Below, one piece after another: positions 35,061-43,976 of a stretch of DNA of 49,480 bases (the stretch's first letter is position 1; each line of letters starts with the position of its first letter). The position numbers were made by a program, and so were the translations under genes. The notes below the pieces were generated by a model, which did no database searches, had not been told where the DNA came from, and saw only the letters and a list, made by a program, of their open reading frames with translations. The DNA lies in NCBI RefSeq assembly GCF_910586915.1, contig NZ_CAJULN010000021.1:1-49480 (forward strand). Reading direction: 5' to 3'. This DNA comes from an uncultured Bacteroides sp. (lineage in GTDB: Bacteria; Bacteroidota; Bacteroidia; Bacteroidales; Bacteroidaceae).

Positions 35061-36098
35061 CTATTCATTGACAGCCCCGCACCGCGGGCACACACCTTTC
35101 TCTTTCAGCTTCTCCCCACAACGTCCGCACACATATTTATAGCTGCTATTCCGCCTCACCTTCTTCGCAAAGACGAAAACAAAAAAGGCAAAGCACAAAT
35201 AGCCTACATAGAAATGCACCGTCAGGATAAAGAAGAAATAGCAGAAGATGCAGCAAGACATCAGCCCTAACAGATAGAAGATAGCCGCCTCCGGAGCCAA
35301 CTGCCGGAACAAATCGTCGAGCACCGCCAATGCTACAATTAAAAACAGCCAGATACTCAGCAGAAAGACCGAAAGAATAAGAGGAACCCTGAAGGGCGAC
35401 AAGGTGGGATTGAAGTAAAAATGCTCCCATGTATCCGGTGTAAAGACCTGCATCGTCTCGTACACCGTCGCACTGAACGCCATCAGCAGACAGAGCAACA
35501 ACGGATAAACACTGTCGATATCATTAAAATAGACCATACGCAACTGCTTCCGCCGGAACGTCCGGAGCAACCAGACACCGACAAACAACGCAAAGACAAC
35601 CACACAATAGGAAGCGTGTGTATTGCTGAACAGATGGATGGCCTGCGAAATACTGTCGGCAGGAACAAAAGAGTGCTTCAACGCCCGCTCGCACACCCAC
35701 CCCTGCGCGTCTTGCGTATGAGCCAACTTCACCCAAATACTATCCGCACCATCGGAAGGCCGCACGGCAAACTCCGCCACCACCACGCGGTCGCCCCGAT
35801 AAAGAGTGACATACGTGTCCTTGATGGGCAGGCACTCCAACGCAATGGAATCTTCCGTCAACTCCAGATTCGTATTCCATGTATAATGCCGTTCATAAAG
35901 ATAACGCAGAGAGTCTTTTGTTTTCTGCGGCAACCCTTCGGAAGAAAGCGCAGGACAAGCATAATGGCAAGACGAAAGAAGGCACAAAGCCAACAACAGA
36001 TTCACCACAGAGTAGCACAGAGTAGCACGGAGTTCTTTTTCCCCTTGTATGAAAAACTCCGTGAGACTCCGTGTTACTCTGTGGTGAATCTCTCTCAT
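35061..36098 (-). CDS. Membrane protein with C-terminal zinc ribbon; N-terminus overlaps a repeat
   Basis: A 345-residue protein. After a hydrophobic LLLALCLLSSC segment (possible lipobox) comes a soluble domain resembling a bacterial SH3 (YVTLYRGDRVVVAEFAV, WVCERAL). Five or six membrane helices and a C-terminal zinc ribbon (CGRCGEKLKEKGVCPRCG) follow. I do not recognise a function. The ATG at 36,098 overlaps the stop of the U32 gene (ATGA), but residues about 5-33 are encoded by a family D repeat. The ancestral start may have been displaced, and a GTG at the repeat edge just before NLLLALCLL is an alternative. Confidence 0.6.
   Translation of the reverse strand: MREIHHRVTRSLTEFFIQGEKELRATLCYSVVNLLLALCLLSSCHYACPALSSEGLPQKTKDSLRYLYERHYTWNTNLELTEDSIALECLPIKDTYVTLYRGDRVVVAEFAVRPSDGADSIWVKLAHTQDAQGWVCERALKHSFVPADSISQAIHLFSNTHASYCVVVFALFVGVWLLRTFRRKQLRMVYFNDIDSVYPLLLCLLMAFSATVYETMQVFTPDTWEHFYFNPTLSPFRVPLILSVFLLSIWLFLIVALAVLDDLFRQLAPEAAIFYLLGLMSCCIFCYFFFILTVHFYVGYLCFAFFVFVFAKKVRRNSSYKYVCGRCGEKLKEKGVCPRCGAVNE
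36001..36088. repeat. Family D inverted-repeat element, copy 3
   Basis: The compact form is 88 bases with ends TTCACCACAGAG and CTCTGTGGTGAA. The left arm repeats CACAGAGTAG, CACAGAGTAG, CACGGAGTTC at an exact 10-base period, and the right arm is complementary. It lies in the 5' part of the membrane-protein gene, 10 bases inside its ATGA-coupled start. Confidence 0.9.
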
Positions 36099-37924
36099 TG
36101 CGCCGCCCTTACCTTCATCTGACAGTTCTTGCAATCGAACTCAAGGCTGAACCGCTTGCCGTCGTTCGACACCAGATAATAAGGTTCTTTATAAGGCGAA
36201 CGTACCCGGTGGTGAACCGGACACCACCCCATGCTATAACGCAGACAATGCTTGCAGAACATCAGCACCGCATCTTCCGCCGCTTCCTTCTCGTAGGCTG
36301 CGGCAATGCGCTGCACGCCGTGCTCTTCGTAAAAAGAAGCTGCGCGGCTGTTCATCACATTTCCCAAGTAAGTCAACGCCGATTGCGGAAAAGCGTGACG
36401 GGTCGGCTTCCACACCGCCAGCTCCCGACGGTAGTTTATCCGGCGGGCAGCCATCAGTTTGTCCGTTGCCTGCCGGCGGAAGTCGGCCAATACGGAAGCG
36501 GGCAAGAACCAGTTCTCGGCAAAGGCGACTTTTATCTCCTTCGCCTCAAAAGGCGTATTCCCCAATTTGGCAAGCTGCGTTCTCAGATTCTCCGCCTGCG
36601 GCGTGCGTGCCAACTCCTTTTCGCGAGGAAGGCTCAGGGTAATGCGGTTGTCGTCCTCATCGGCCAATGTCAACGAAAAGCCGAATGCATGATCGGCAAG
36701 CAACACATCGACGGCTATCTTCCTTTCAGCCGATTTGCGCGACAACACACGCTCGAATTCCTGGTCGAAGTTGCGGTACAGCTTGGTGCGGGGCTTGATA
36801 CGGGGCATCTCCTGCGGATACAGTTTGTTGCTATCCACGCGGTTGATGCGGAATCCCTGCAAACGTCCCTGCTCGTCGATGTAGCAAACGCCGTCGCCGT
36901 TATTGAAAGACTTCAGTCCGGCAACGGTCAGATGGTTGCCGCGAATCTCCTTCACCGTGCCCATCTCCTCACCCAATGATTTGGGAGTGTCGAAAGAGAA
37001 GATTTCCTTCTCGCGCCCATGCAGAAAGTAGTGGGTAAACCCGCGACTGAAACTCTTGTCCAACTGCGGCTTGAACTCGTAACGGCACGTGCCCGAAGAG
37101 GCGCGCACGTATTCCCGACAGCGTGCAAAGAGAGCATCCAGCTTCTGACGATAGGCTGCCGTCACATTCTTTACATAAGATGCATCCTTCAACCGTCCCT
37201 CTATCTTGAACGAAGAGACTCCCGCGTCCAACAACCGTTCCAGTTCATCACTCTGATTCATATCTTTCAGCGAAAGCAGGTGCTTGTCTTTCACAATCAC
37301 CTTCCCGTCCGAATCGACCAGGCTAAAGGGCAGGCGACAGAACTGCGCGCACTCGCCCCGGTTCGCACTACGCCCGAAGCAGGCTTGGCTGACGTAGCAC
37401 TGCCCGCTATAACTCACGCAAAGCGCACCGTGCACAAACACTTCCAAAGGTACATTGGGGCAGGTGTCGTGTATCTTCTTTATCTCGCGCAGCGACAGTT
37501 CCCGCGCCAACACCACCTGGCGGAAACCCGTCTCCCAAAGAAACTTCACCTTCTCCGGCGTACGGTTGTCCATCTGCGTGCTGGCATGAAGCGGTATGGG
37601 TGGAAGATTCAGTTTCGTAATCCCCATATCCTGCACAATCAGGGCATCCACGCCGATACGGTAGAGGGCGTGAATCATCTCTTCCGTCTCTTGCAGTTCC
37701 TCTTCTTTGAGAATCGTGTTGACGGTGACATAGATACGCACATTATACAAATGGGCATACCGCACCAATGATTCTATATCCTCCAGCGAATTGACCGCCG
37801 CAACACGCGCGCCGAATTTCGGAGCACCGATATACACGGCGTCCGCACCATGATTGATGGCTTCGATACCACACTCCAGGTTCTTCGCCGGAGCGAGAAG
37901 CTCTATTTTACGTTGCTTTATCAT
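36095..37924 (-). CDS. Peptidase U32-family protein, RlhA/YegQ-like
   Basis: A 609-residue protein of the U32 family. It has an N-terminal TIM-barrel-like domain (IELLAPAKNLECGIEAINHGADAVYIG, shown in part) and the U32 signature region with clustered cysteines (EVFVHGALCVSYSGQCYVSQACFGRSANRGECAQFCR, cited in part). A C-terminal Cys set follows (CKHCLRYSMGWCP and CKNCQMKV). Members such as E. coli RlhA and TrhP hydroxylate rRNA or tRNA rather than cleave collagen. The size and C-terminal domain suit RlhA, but I cannot separate the subgroups by eye. It overlaps metA upstream and the membrane-protein gene downstream by ATGA, so the three are translationally coupled. Confidence 0.9.
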   Translation of the reverse strand: MIKQRKIELLAPAKNLECGIEAINHGADAVYIGAPKFGARVAAVNSLEDIESLVRYAHLYNVRIYVTVNTILKEEELQETEEMIHALYRIGVDALIVQDMGITKLNLPPIPLHASTQMDNRTPEKVKFLWETGFRQVVLARELSLREIKKIHDTCPNVPLEVFVHGALCVSYSGQCYVSQACFGRSANRGECAQFCRLPFSLVDSDGKVIVKDKHLLSLKDMNQSDELERLLDAGVSSFKIEGRLKDASYVKNVTAAYRQKLDALFARCREYVRASSGTCRYEFKPQLDKSFSRGFTHYFLHGREKEIFSFDTPKSLGEEMGTVKEIRGNHLTVAGLKSFNNGDGVCYIDEQGRLQGFRINRVDSNKLYPQEMPRIKPRTKLYRNFDQEFERVLSRKSAERKIAVDVLLADHAFGFSLTLADEDDNRITLSLPREKELARTPQAENLRTQLAKLGNTPFEAKEIKVAFAENWFLPASVLADFRRQATDKLMAARRINYRRELAVWKPTRHAFPQSALTYLGNVMNSRAASFYEEHGVQRIAAAYEKEAAEDAVLMFCKHCLRYSMGWCPVHHRVRSPYKEPYYLVSNDGKRFSLEFDCKNCQMKVRAAQ

Positions 37925-38838
37925 TGAATGTCGTTAATGTTGTAAGGAGTTTCCTGGTAGACAAAGTAGTTGAGCCAGTTGGAGAACAGCAGATTGGCAT
38001 GAGCACGCCAACGCACTAACGGTCCTTTGGCGGGGTCATCGTCTACGTAATAATTGCGGGGGATGTCAATCGGGAGGCCTTTATCCACATCACGGCGGTA
38101 TTCGGTATCCAGCGTCAAGGGAGAGTATTCCGAATGTCCGGTGACGAAGAACTCACGCCCGCCGCGCGCCGTCACCATATACACACCCGCCTCTTCCGAT
38201 TCGGAGAGCAGCGTCAGTTCGGGCACGTTCAGAATGTCTTCGCGGCGCACTTCCGTGTGGCGGCTGTGGGGCACATAGAAGCAATCGTCAAAACCACGGA
38301 AAATAGGATGATAAGGTTCCATCACGCGATGCTCGAAGATTCCGAACATCTTCTTGTCCAATGCATATTTGGGAACGCCGTAATGGTGGTAAAGTCCCGC
38401 CTGCGCCGCCCAGCAGATGTATAAGGTGGAAGTCACATGAGTGCGGGCCCAATCGAAAATCTCCTTTATCTCGTCCCAATACGTCACTTCCTCGAAGTCC
38501 ATCTGTTCCACCGGGGCGCCGGTGATAATCATTCCGTCGTACTTCTCGTGGCGCATCTCGTCGAAGTCGGTATAGAACGCCTTCATGTGTTCTATCGGGG
38601 TGTTCTTGGAGGTGTGGCTCTTGATTTTCATAAAGGAAATCTCCACCTGAAGCGGTGTGTTCGAGAGCAGGCGCACCAGGTCTGTTTCCGTTGTAATCTT
38701 CAACGGCATCAGGTTGAGAACCACAATACGCAACGGGCGAATGTCCTGCTGCGTGGCACGGGATGCATCGATAACGAAAATATTCTCTTCCTTCAATATC
38801 TCTATCGCAGGTAGTTTATCGGGCAAGTTTAAAGGCAT
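37921..38838 (-). CDS. metA: Homoserine O-acyltransferase MetA, predicted acetyl-CoA type
   Basis: A 305-residue enzyme activating homoserine for methionine synthesis. The start is set at 38,838 (MPLNLPDKLPAIEIL). With this start the nucleophile falls at Cys142 (YICWAAQAG) and the catalytic His/Glu in VTGHSEYSPLT. Residue 111 is Glu (GAPVEQMDF). In this family Glu111 is associated with acetyl-CoA and Gly111 with succinyl-CoA, so this is probably a homoserine transacetylase despite the usual 'succinyltransferase' label. It competes with threonine synthesis for homoserine. It is coupled to the U32 gene by ATGA. Confidence 0.93.
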   Translation of the reverse strand: MPLNLPDKLPAIEILKEENIFVIDASRATQQDIRPLRIVVLNLMPLKITTETDLVRLLSNTPLQVEISFMKIKSHTSKNTPIEHMKAFYTDFDEMRHEKYDGMIITGAPVEQMDFEEVTYWDEIKEIFDWARTHVTSTLYICWAAQAGLYHHYGVPKYALDKKMFGIFEHRVMEPYHPIFRGFDDCFYVPHSRHTEVRREDILNVPELTLLSESEEAGVYMVTARGGREFFVTGHSEYSPLTLDTEYRRDVDKGLPIDIPRNYYVDDDPAKGPLVRWRAHANLLFSNWLNYFVYQETPYNINDIQ

Positions 38839-38866
38839 AATCGCTATATTATTAGTAAATTGTGTG

Positions 38867-38874
38867 CAAAAATA
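38867..38874 (-). promoter_or_regulatory. -7 box (TATTTTTG) of metA
   Basis: On the minus strand TATTTTTG lies about 28 bases before metA. The -33 match is poor. I found no SAM-riboswitch-like structure in the 180 bases between metA and the ferredoxin gene. Confidence 0.5.
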
Positions 38875-38973
38875 CAAAAAATATAACACATAACAGGAAG
38901 GTTGCTTATTTAGAAGATGTACAAATTAAGCCAAATTAATCAAGGCAACACAACAACCAATTGATAAAAGACT

Positions 38974-38981
38974 TATTTTTG
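38974..38981 (+). promoter_or_regulatory. -7 box (TATTTTTG) of the ferredoxin gene
   Basis: TATTTTTG lies 39 bases before the ferredoxin start, in the divergent region shared with metA. The -33 element is not clear. Confidence 0.5.
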
Positions 38982-39020
38982 CGAGAGAAATTAGTACTAA
39001 TAATTTAAAATTTTAAGAAA

Positions 39021-39191
39021 ATGGCTTACGTAATTAGTGACGATTGTATTGCTTGCGGAACTTGTATCGACGAGTGTCCGGTAGAAGCTATCTCTGAAGG
39101 TGATATCTATTCTATCAATCCGGAGGTATGTACTGAGTGTGGAACTTGCGCAGATGTTTGTCCGTCTGAAGCTATTCACCCGGCTGAATAA
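39021..39191 (+). CDS. 2[4Fe-4S] ferredoxin
   Basis: A 56-residue protein with two clostridial-type clusters: CIACGTCIDECPVEAI and CTECGTCADVCPSEAI, each CxxCxxCxxxCP. It is a small cytosolic electron carrier, as used with pyruvate:ferredoxin oxidoreductase and related enzymes in anaerobes. The start follows an A-rich leader (AAGAAAATGGC). It is monocistronic, with its own promoter and a strong terminator. Confidence 0.97.
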   Translation: MAYVISDDCIACGTCIDECPVEAISEGDIYSINPEVCTECGTCADVCPSEAIHPAE

Positions 39192-39212
39192 TACAATCAT
39201 ATCGAAAAGTAT

Positions 39213-39246
39213 AGGCTGCTTTCCACACCGAAGGCAGCCTTTTTTT
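39213..39246 (+). terminator. Terminator of the ferredoxin gene
   Basis: AGGCTGC (39,213-39,219) pairs with GCAGCCT (39,234-39,240) and is followed by six T, 21 bases after the ferredoxin stop. Confidence 0.9.
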
Positions 39247-39261
39247 ATGCGATTTATAGTG

Positions 39262-39373
39262 CATATATACCCTACTTCTACGGCATATATATCCTACTTG
39301 CAGCATCTATATGTCCAACGTCCAGCATCCATATGTCCTGCACGCAGCATATATATGCGCTGTAACCTACTGA
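39262..39373 (-). repeat. Family A array, copy 3 (inverted relative to copies 1 and 2)
   Basis: Five units related to copies 1 and 2 read on the minus strand (for example GGACATATGGATGCTG). Core starts lie at 39,262, 39,284, 39,304, 39,326 and 39,348, giving 22-base spacing with one 20-base step. The minus-strand leader AATCAGTAGGTTACAGCG parallels the AATCAGC...TTACAGC leader of the other copies. It lies between two terminators of convergent genes. Confidence 0.85.
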
Positions 39374-39447
39374 TTATAAAGGATTATCCACCTCACCTAC
39401 GGGGAATAAACAACCGATAGCCGCTTTCTGTTTCCCGTATAAAAAAA

Positions 39448-39482
39448 GACGGTGGATGATTTTCGCTTAATCATCCACCGTC
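39448..39482 (-). terminator. Terminator of the aspartate aminotransferase gene
   Basis: A perfect 14-bp stem, GACGGTGGATGATT with AATCATCCACCGTC, around a 7-base loop. On the minus strand it is followed by seven T. It lies 22 bases past the stop. Confidence 0.93.
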
Positions 39483-39504
39483 CTTATTTATCTTGTTTCC
39501 TTGT

Positions 39505-40698
39505 CTATTTCAGCTTAGCCAGCGCTTCCTTGATGCGGCGAATGGCTTCTACGATATTTTCATCGCTCGTAGCATAACTCATACGGATACATTCGGGGGC
39601 ACCAAATGAAGCACCACCTACACAAGCCACGTGAGCTTCTTCGAGCAGATACATTGCCAAGTCGTCCGAATCGGCTATCGTACGGTCGCCGTTGCTCTTT
39701 CCGAAGAAAGCGTCGCATTTCGGGAACAGGTAGAAAGCCCCCTGCGGAACGTTCACCTCAAAGCCCGGAATCTCTTTTGCCAACTTCACAATCAGGTCCC
39801 GACGGCGTTCGAATGCTTTCTGCATCTCCTTCACCGGTTCCTGCGTACCTACATAGGCAGCTTCGGCAGCCTTCTGCGAAACCGAACAAGGACCCGAAGT
39901 GTATTGGCCTTGCAGTTTGTTGCAAGCCTTCACGAGCCATTCCGGCCCGGCAATGAAGCCGATTCTCCATCCTGTCATGGCATACGCCTTGGACACACCG
40001 TTCACAATCACCGTACGTTCCTTCATCTCCGGGAACTGGGCAATGCTCTGATGTGCACCGATATAGTTAATATGTTCGTAGATTTCGTCGGCAATAACCA
40101 TTACGTGTGGGTGCTTAACGAGCACGGCTGTCAATCCTGCCAACTCTTCCTTCGTATATACAGAACCTGTCGGGTTGGACGGCGAGCAAAGAATCAGGGC
40201 TTTCGTCTTCGGGGTGATGGCAGCTTCCAACTGTTCGGGAGTAATCTTAAAGTCCTGTTCGATACCTGCCGAAACAATCACGGGAGTTCCTTCCGCCATC
40301 TTCACCATTTCGGGATAACTCACCCAGTAAGGAGCCGGAACGATGACTTCGTCACCCGGGTTTACCAATACAAGGATCGTGTTGCATACAGATTGTTTTG
40401 CACCGTTTGCACAAGAAATCTGGGCGGCGGTATACTCCAAACCGTTTTCTTTTCTCAGTTTCTCGACAATGGCATTGCGTAAAGCCGGATAGCCCGGTAC
40501 GGGAGAGTAGCGGGAGAAGTTATCGTCTATGGCTTTCTTGGCAGCTTCCTTGATGTGATCGGGAGTATTGAAGTCGGGTTCTCCTACACTTAAGTTAATA
40601 ACATCAATGCCTTGTGCCTTAAGCTCGTTGCTCTTCTGCGACATGGCAAGCGTCGCCGAGGGCGACAAGCTGTTCAAACGATCGGATAATTGATTCAT
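39505..40698 (-). CDS. aspB: Aspartate aminotransferase (class I PLP enzyme)
   Basis: A 397-residue enzyme of fold type I, subgroup Ib by appearance. It has NLSVGEPDFNTPDHIKEAA at the start and the PLP lysine in NGVSKAYAMTGWRIGFIAGP. CSPSNPTGSVYTKEEL and a C-terminal RMSYATSDENIVEAIRRI also fit. It transfers the amino group between aspartate/glutamate and oxoacids. The start is taken at 40,698 (MNQLSDRLNSLSPS); an ATG 42 bases upstream adds an unlikely extension. It is 83 bases downstream of ribBA and may be read from that operon or its own promoter. Confidence 0.94.
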   Translation of the reverse strand: MNQLSDRLNSLSPSATLAMSQKSNELKAQGIDVINLSVGEPDFNTPDHIKEAAKKAIDDNFSRYSPVPGYPALRNAIVEKLRKENGLEYTAAQISCANGAKQSVCNTILVLVNPGDEVIVPAPYWVSYPEMVKMAEGTPVIVSAGIEQDFKITPEQLEAAITPKTKALILCSPSNPTGSVYTKEELAGLTAVLVKHPHVMVIADEIYEHINYIGAHQSIAQFPEMKERTVIVNGVSKAYAMTGWRIGFIAGPEWLVKACNKLQGQYTSGPCSVSQKAAEAAYVGTQEPVKEMQKAFERRRDLIVKLAKEIPGFEVNVPQGAFYLFPKCDAFFGKSNGDRTIADSDDLAMYLLEEAHVACVGGASFGAPECIRMSYATSDENIVEAIRRIKEALAKLK

Positions 40699-40781
40699 TT
40701 TGTATCTATATTTATTGTTATTGGGTGAAAAACGTTGCAAAATAAGCTATAATATTTAATATATGAAAACGAGCAGGGAAA

Positions 40782-41996
40782 TTACTTATTAAAATGTAAA
40801 GTATGTCCCATTCTTTCTTTCTTCGTTCTCAGATAGCGTTCGTTGTACGGATTGGGTTCTGTTTCAACCGGTACGTTTTCCACAATTTCCAATCCATAGG
40901 CTTCCAGGCCGACACGCTTCACGGGATTGTTTGTCAGCAGCCGCATCTTGTGTACGCCCAATTCGCGCAGAATCTCCGCACCTACTCCATAGTCTCGTTC
41001 GTCGGCAAGGTGTCCTAAGCAGAGGTTCGCATCTACAGTGTCCATTCCGTCCTCCTGTAGTTTGTAAGCCTTCATCTTCTCCATCAGACCGATGCCGCGT
41101 CCTTCCTGATTCAAATATACGATTACGCCCTTTCCCTCTTTTTCAATCGTTTCCATTGCTTTGTGCAACTGGCCTCCGCAGTCGCAACGCTGCGAACCAA
41201 GTATGTCGCCGGTAGCGCAAGAGGAGTGGACACGCACTAAAATCGGCTCGTCTTCATTCCATGTACCTTTAAATATGGCCATATGCTCCAGCCCGTTCGA
41301 CTTCTGACGGAACGGTATCAAACGGAACATTCCGTGCTCGGTAGGCATATTCACCTCCACTCCTTTTTCTACAATTGATTCCTGCTTCAAGCGGTAAGCA
41401 ATCAAATCGTGGATGGAAATCAGCTTCAAATCGTATTCGTCTGCCATCTTGCGGAGTTCGGGCAGACGTGCCATCGTGCCGTCGTCGCTCATTATCTCCA
41501 TCAGAGCACCTGCAGGATAAAGTCCTGCCAAACGTGCCATATCAATCGTAGCTTCGGTGTGCCCCGCACGGCGAAGCACTCCTTTTTCCTGTGCATAAAG
41601 AGGATTGATGTGTCCCGGACGTCCGAAAGTAGCCGGAGTAGAAGCCGGGTCGGCCAGAGCCTGGATGGTAGCGGCGCGGTCGGCAGCAGACACGCCGGTA
41701 GAACAGCCTTCCAACTTATCGATGGTAACCGTGAAGGGAGTTCCCAACACAGAAGTGTTATCTGTCACCTGATGCGGCAAATCCAACTCCTTGCATCGTG
41801 ACACCGTAACAGGCGCACACAGTACCCCGCGTGCGTGTTTCAACATAAAATTCACTTTCTCGGGAGTTATCTTTTCAGCAGCAATTATCAGGTCACCCTC
41901 ATTCTCGCGGTCTTCATCATCCACTACTATGACAAACTTGCCTTCTCTGAAGTCGGCAATCGCGTCTTCTATCCTATCCATTTTAATCTCTTCCAT
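40782..41996 (-). CDS. ribBA: Bifunctional riboflavin enzyme RibBA
   Basis: A 404-residue fusion of 3,4-dihydroxy-2-butanone-4-phosphate synthase (about 1-205: VDDEDRENEGDLI, RPGHINPLYAQ, RAGHTEATID) and GTP cyclohydrolase II (about 210-404). The cyclohydrolase shows the zinc site CATGDILGSQRCDCG and the catalytic NQEGRGIGL. It feeds both branches of riboflavin synthesis. It starts 5 bases after the LptF/G-type gene, so the two are co-transcribed. No FMN riboswitch is seen in front. Confidence 0.96.
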   Translation of the reverse strand: MEEIKMDRIEDAIADFREGKFVIVVDDEDRENEGDLIIAAEKITPEKVNFMLKHARGVLCAPVTVSRCKELDLPHQVTDNTSVLGTPFTVTIDKLEGCSTGVSAADRAATIQALADPASTPATFGRPGHINPLYAQEKGVLRRAGHTEATIDMARLAGLYPAGALMEIMSDDGTMARLPELRKMADEYDLKLISIHDLIAYRLKQESIVEKGVEVNMPTEHGMFRLIPFRQKSNGLEHMAIFKGTWNEDEPILVRVHSSCATGDILGSQRCDCGGQLHKAMETIEKEGKGVIVYLNQEGRGIGLMEKMKAYKLQEDGMDTVDANLCLGHLADERDYGVGAEILRELGVHKMRLLTNNPVKRVGLEAYGLEIVENVPVETEPNPYNERYLRTKKERMGHTLHFNK

Positions 41997-42001
41997 AACA
42001 A

Positions 42002-43918
42002 TTATTTATTAATTTTCTGTATGATGAATTGAACTTGTTCGTTATTCTTTATAATCCGCTCCATATCCTTCGACAAACGGATGCGGAACATCCAAATGCG
42101 GAAATAGAAAAACAGCCCGATAGGGAAAATTATCCCGGCAACTAAATTCAGCCAATATATATGGAACGGGCGCACGTGAGCCGAAACGGGAATCACCGGA
42201 TAATTATTTAGCATCTCTACCAAAGCTGCCGATTTCGTATTGGACATTTCTTCCACCAATGTCTCCAGCCTGTCATTGATGGCCGTCACTTCGTTGTCTT
42301 CTTCGCCTGCCATCCATAACTTGAAATAATTAGGAACTTTCGTCAACTGATTGCAGGCGGCATAGTTCCGGCACTCCTCCGTGAGTAGTTCCAACTTTCC
42401 GGATATACGCCCGTAATCGGGGTCGTGAATAATGACTTCTTTCTTGAATATATGACGTACGCTACGGATTCCGGCAACTTTCTTAAACCAATTGATATAG
42501 GCATCGGCATTCAACACCACAGAGTCTTTGTTCGATTTGTAAGTAAGGAAAATACCCAACGGAGCAAGTACCGCGCTGCTTGTCCACATTCCCATCCACA
42601 CAATCCACTTACCATCGCGTGCCATTTTGTAGCCCGAATTATCTATGATATAATAAATGATAAATACTAATACCGAAACAATCACCGGCATACCCAGGCC
42701 GCCTTTACGGATAATACCGCCCAATGGCGCCCCAATAAAGAAGAACAACAGGCAAGAAAGGGAAATCGTAATCTTTTTATGCCACTCCGTCTTATGTTTG
42801 CGGATAGCATAGTCGTTGTTTTCCATCGTGAATTTCTTGAAAGTAAGGTCGCTGGACATATTTTCAGCACGGCTGGTAGCAGAAGATATCACTTTCTGTT
42901 TCTGCGTCAACGATGCGGCAGCATAAAGACTGTCTACATTATATTCCCGAATATCCGCCCGCTCTATTTTCAACGTATCCTCCTTACTCAGTCCGTAAGA
43001 AGGACGGAGGTTTCCTTCAGCCACTTCGCGGTAATACTGCCTTCCGATACTGTCTCCCACTATTTTCATCGAATCGATAAAAGTTTGCAGCATCGTCATG
43101 TTTTTTGCACCGGAAGTATTGCTCATAATGCTTTCGTCCGCCATATTGAAATCAGAGTCAAACTCAATCAGCGTATGCTTCTCCCTGAATGACTCGCGCC
43201 GATAAGGCACATTCTGAGATTTCATACTCTGTGCTTTCAGGTTTTCAAACAAGTCGCCACTGTATAAATGCAGCCAAAGATGTTGCTTGTCCGCAGTCAT
43301 CTCCAAACGCCCGGAGTCGGCATAAATAACACGCGCTTTCTCAAACCCTTCTTTCAAATCATAAATCAAAACATCATACAGCATACCAGTTTTCCGGTCT
43401 TTCCTCGCAACTTTCAGATTATAATCATTAATTTCGGAATAGAACACCCCCTCCGGAATATCCAGTTCCGGAGATTTCTGCTTCATCGAAATAAGCAGGG
43501 TTCCCAGTTTAGCCTGGGCGATAGGACCGACTACATTTTGAAAATAGAATGAAACACCGACTACTCCACACACAAAGAAGATGAGCGGCCGCATGATTTT
43601 AAGAAGAGAAATACCCGCAGCCTTCATGGCAAGCAGTTCGTAACGCTCGCCGAAATTGCCGAACGTAATCAAAGAAGCCAGTAACACAGCCAACGGCAAT
43701 GATACTGGCACCAATGTCAATGCGGAATAAAAGAAGAACTGAGCCATTACGCTCATCTCTAATCCCTTTCCAACCAATTCGTCTACATATCTCCACAAGA
43801 ACTGCATCATGAAAATGAACAGACAAATGAAGAATGTACCTATAAAGAGCATAAAAAAGCTCTTTATAATAAATATATCTAATTTCTTTATGCGTAGCAT
43901 CTTAATAAGTTCGTGCAT
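42002..43918 (-). CDS. LptF/LptG (YjgP/YjgQ)-family permease
   Basis: A 638-residue inner-membrane protein. Its N-terminal helices (KLDIFIIKSFFMLFIGTFF, LTLVPVSLPLAVLLASLITFG) and FGERYELLAMKAAGISLLKIMRP loop (shown in part) are typical of the lipopolysaccharide export permeases. A long periplasmic domain and later helices (SLSCLLFFFIGAPLGGIIRKGGLG) follow. A further roughly 150-residue soluble part and two terminal helices make it longer than enteric LptF/G (about 360), as usual in Bacteroidetes. It would work with an LptB ATPase encoded elsewhere. An in-frame Met at residue 7 is an alternative start. Confidence 0.9.
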   Translation of the reverse strand: MHELIKMLRIKKLDIFIIKSFFMLFIGTFFICLFIFMMQFLWRYVDELVGKGLEMSVMAQFFFYSALTLVPVSLPLAVLLASLITFGNFGERYELLAMKAAGISLLKIMRPLIFFVCGVVGVSFYFQNVVGPIAQAKLGTLLISMKQKSPELDIPEGVFYSEINDYNLKVARKDRKTGMLYDVLIYDLKEGFEKARVIYADSGRLEMTADKQHLWLHLYSGDLFENLKAQSMKSQNVPYRRESFREKHTLIEFDSDFNMADESIMSNTSGAKNMTMLQTFIDSMKIVGDSIGRQYYREVAEGNLRPSYGLSKEDTLKIERADIREYNVDSLYAAASLTQKQKVISSATSRAENMSSDLTFKKFTMENNDYAIRKHKTEWHKKITISLSCLLFFFIGAPLGGIIRKGGLGMPVIVSVLVFIIYYIIDNSGYKMARDGKWIVWMGMWTSSAVLAPLGIFLTYKSNKDSVVLNADAYINWFKKVAGIRSVRHIFKKEVIIHDPDYGRISGKLELLTEECRNYAACNQLTKVPNYFKLWMAGEEDNEVTAINDRLETLVEEMSNTKSAALVEMLNNYPVIPVSAHVRPFHIYWLNLVAGIIFPIGLFFYFRIWMFRIRLSKDMERIIKNNEQVQFIIQKINK

Positions 43919-43976
43919 TTAAGACGCAAAATTAGCACAAAAAAAGGAGCATCGAAAATTTTTAGTTGAAAGTTAA

